Positions 61,701 through 64,000 of a stretch of DNA of 64,000 bases are shown here, one piece after another; position 1 is the first letter of the stretch; every line of letters starts with the position of its first letter. Location: the NCBI RefSeq assembly GCF_014898815.1, contig NW_026515545.1:1116001-1180000 (forward strand). The letters run 5' to 3'. The stretch comes from Panonychus citri (taxonomy: Eukaryota > Arthropoda > Arachnida > Trombidiformes > Tetranychidae). The notes beneath the pieces are model-generated. The model had not been told where the DNA came from and ran no database searches. It saw only the letters and a program-made list of their open reading frames with translations. The translations under genes were made by a program, and so were the position numbers.

Positions 61701-62405
61701 ATGAACAGTTCAACCAATGATTCTGAAGGTTTATCTAGTCAATCAAGTGATCCTTTTACCGTAAGTTGATCGGCTTTAGATTTTTCCATCTTTTGTAATC
61801 TCTCATTTTTTTTCATCTCCAATTGTGTTGATTGTTTTGTTTTAATATAAATTTTGTTTTCGTTTTTTTTTTTGTTGTCCGCTCATCTTGTTTACTCAAA
61901 TTCTATTCTAGGAATTGACTAAAATGTACAGTCCCGACAAATGGAATTATAATAAGGCAATTGTTCCATTTATGTTGGGAAGAGGAGCTGTTAGCAGGAG
62001 GAAGTTATTGTTGAGAAGGCGATGGAAAGTTGTGCCTTTCGAACTGTCATGAGCGGGGTTGCCGGTTATGGATTCGGTGCTGTTATGGGTCTTTTTTTGG
62101 CCTCCGTTGGTCCACAGGCAACGATGGCTGAACCAGAGAAACAAACTGTTAAAATGGTTCTACAAGATATGAAAGGTAGAATGTTATCTAATGCCAAAAG
62201 TTTCGCTATTCTTGGAGCCATGTTCGCATGTACGGAATGTACACTCGAATCGTATCGTGGTAAAAGCCATTGGACAAATGGTACAATCGCTGGGGGAATA
62301 GTTGGAGGTGTTATCGGTCTTCGAGCTGGACCAAGAGCTGGACTTTGGGGTGCTACCGGATTCGCTGCATTCTCAACATTAATTGACTATTATTTCCGGA
62401 TGTAA
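61701..62405 (+). CDS. TIMM22: TIMM22, inner-membrane translocase core subunit, one frame break
   Basis: Channel subunit of the TIM22 complex that inserts multi-span carriers into the mitochondrial inner membrane. Exon 1 is 61701-61760 (20 codons, donor ACC|GTAAGT); exon 2 starts at 61912 after a good acceptor (TTCTATTCTAG) and is in frame (ELTKMYSPDKW ... IVPFMLGRGAV). Near 61990-61995 one base is missing: the family-conserved EKAMESCAF and everything after lie in the next frame, which runs to 62405. Repaired length is about 184 residues (human 194). Visible: EKAMESCAF, FAILGAMFACTECTLESYRGK with the conserved Cys pair region, GGxxGLRAGPRAG and IDYY. Splicing exon 1 directly to 61995 also keeps frame but discards sequence that aligns with Tim22 and uses a poor acceptor. 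The gene is essential in other eukaryotes, so an assembly error is the likeliest cause. Confidence 0.9.
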
Positions 62406-62621
62406 TTAATCATGTTGTTAAATTAGTTAGTTACAAAACAAAATTCTTGTAAATTTCAATAGATTTTCATTTTTTTATATAAACTAATCGTTAATCCAAT
62501 TATAAAATTACAATTAGAACTCATATATATATTGATAATGATTGCCAGTTTGTTGTCATGTTTATTCAATAGATTGTTGAATTGATTATTGCAGTGATAA
62601 TCATCAATCTAATCGCACAAT

Positions 62622-64000
62622 CTATTTAGTAACACTCGCTTTTACACTCATCAGATTACGATAAGGGTGAATTGCTGGTTCTACTTCAGCTCTGATAAAT
62701 TCAACCACTTGTCTTGGTGCTCGACCAACAAACGATTTAGCATCAGTTAATTGTCTCAATTCATCTTTGATTGGTTCAAAGTATCGGTGCTTTTCAATTC
62801 GATCCAAAAGGTCATTGTTTTTACCAAATTGTTTAACTTGAAGAGCGGCTTCATGGGACAATTGTCGAATCATTTCATGGCACTCTTGTCGATTGGCACC
62901 TTTTTTAACCATCGCAAGGATCACATTTTCGGTGGCCATAAATGGTAATTCTTGGTTAATGTTTCTTTCAATTACAGCGGGATAAACAATGAAACCTTCG
63001 CAAACATTTTGTAAAGTGATTAAAACTTCATCGGCAGTGATAAAAGCTTCTGGTATGATAACCCGACGAATTGCACTGTCATCGAGTGTCCTTTCCATCC
63101 ATTGTACCGAATGAGTGTTTAATGCCGAAGACATGATTCCCATGAGATGTCGGGCTAATGAACAACATCTTTCCGACCTCATTGGATTACGTTTATAAGG
63201 CATAGCACTTGAGCCGATTTGTGTCTCTTCAAATGGTTCCTCGATCTCTTTCATATGGGCCAATAAACGTAAATCGGTACAAATTTTATGAATTGTCGAT
63301 CCAAGGCCTGCGATTGCACCCAAAACCTCAACATCAACTTTACGAGAATATGTTTGTCCACAAACAATTAAACTTGAATCGAATCCAGAGTAACGAGTAA
63401 CCAAATCATCCAACTTTTTAACCTTTTCTTCATCGTTGTTAAACAATTGAAGGAAAGAAGCCTGAGTTCAGTGGTTCCTTTGCACCTCGAAATCTCAATT
63501 CATTGCGAACTCGCTCGAAATTTTTCAAGTCCATAAGAAGATCGTTAATCCATAAACAGGCTCTTTTACCGACGGTGACAAGTTGCGCTGGTTGGAAATG
63601 TGTGTACCCCAAGGTTGGTAAGTCATGATATTTGCGAGCAAATTTGGTTAACCGATCAATACAACGAGCTAATCGAGGAAGCAAAATGTTAAATCCATCC
63701 TTAATTTGGATTAAATCGGTATTATCACCAACGAAACAACTTGTTGCTCCTAAATGGATTATCGGTGCAGCCTTAACACAACGGGAAGCAAATTCATGTA
63801 CATGAGCCATAACATCATGACGGGTACGTTTTTCGTCTTGAGCCACAAATTCAAAGTCAATTTTATCGGCATTTGCCTCCATTTCGTTAATTTGTTCATC
63901 ACTAATATTAATTCCCAAAGCTTGTTGAGCTTTAGCCAAATTAACCCACAACAATCGCCAAGTCGAAAATTTCTTATCATCACTGAAATTTTTTCGCATT
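62622..64000 (-). CDS. ADSL: adenylosuccinate lyase, partial at the window edge, frame broken by two missing bases
   Basis: Cleaves SAICAR and adenylosuccinate to fumarate plus AICAR or AMP in purine synthesis and the purine nucleotide cycle; cytosolic homotetramer of the fumarase/aspartase superfamily. The 5' end lies beyond 64000: the first visible residues align with about residue 25 of the human protein. First frame 63999-63439 has FSTWRLLW, RHDVMAHVHEF, IIHLGATSCFVGDNTD, LGYTHFQPAQLVTVGKR and LRFRGAK. It then goes out of frame at the GTTGTQ loop: two single G residues are missing within about 10 bases (63485-63475), after which the second frame continues LFNNDEEK and runs to the stop at 62622. 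This part holds the superfamily signature GSSAMPYKRNP and RTLDDSAIRR, and ends at the usual length. A one-G shortening of GGG and of GG is typical of homopolymer error. Confidence 0.93.

Noticed and set aside
1..64000. tRNA, rRNA, CRISPR arrays, operons and bacterial-type regulatory signals
   Set aside because: No tRNA B-box with cloverleaf partners, no rRNA-like sequence, no spaced repeat array; spliced genes with poly(A) signals show eukaryotic nuclear DNA.

Overview
The window looks like nuclear DNA of a prostigmatid mite, most plausibly a spider mite (Tetranychidae). Short GT-AG introns split the genes, and an innexin places it among protostome animals. Two tandem UDP-glycosyltransferases are of the soluble bacterial type (no signal peptide, no C-terminal membrane anchor), the kind reported in spider mites as acquired from bacteria. 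The DNA is AT-rich. Non-coding stretches are of two kinds: one full of CAATTAA/TTAATTG-like words, the other full of (CT)n/(GA)n and GAT/ATC microsatellites. Species is inferred from gene content only.

Layout. 3.1-5.8 kb: three-exon cytosolic-type sulfotransferase (minus). 8.4-9.6 kb: decayed fragment of a LYST-like BEACH protein whose end is also present as an inverted copy. 13.2-15.6 kb: three-exon class A GPCR of the AKH/corazonin/GnRH-receptor type (plus). 16.1-16.6 kb: unrecognised decayed coding segment. 18.7-23.1 kb: three-exon innexin with a 26-nt first exon (minus). 23-33.6 kb and 34.8-48 kb: long gene-poor, microsatellite-rich stretches flanking a four-finger C2H2 zinc-finger gene. 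48-52.3 kb: SLC9B/NHA-type Na+/H+ antiporter and a membrane-anchored carboxylesterase. 53.2-56.7 kb: the UGT tandem. 57-64 kb is compact: YOD1 deubiquitinase, centrin, a truncated ELOVL-like protein, a Gln-rich zinc-finger protein, TIMM22 and adenylosuccinate lyase (cut by the window edge).

Themes. Sulfotransferase, carboxylesterase and two UGTs are classic xenobiotic-handling families, but several copies deviate at catalytic positions. The first UGT has lost the GH...HGG motifs its neighbour keeps. The ELOVL-like protein lacks the histidine box. The esterase has a changed oxyanion loop. YOD1 has Asn for the Asp before its catalytic Cys. Separately, five loci (LYST fragment, zinc finger, esterase, TIMM22, adenylosuccinate lyase twice) each show frame breaks explained by one missing base, mostly in short homopolymers. 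In genes as essential as TIMM22 and adenylosuccinate lyase this points to assembly deletions rather than real gene loss, so frame breaks here should be checked against reads before any gene is called dead.
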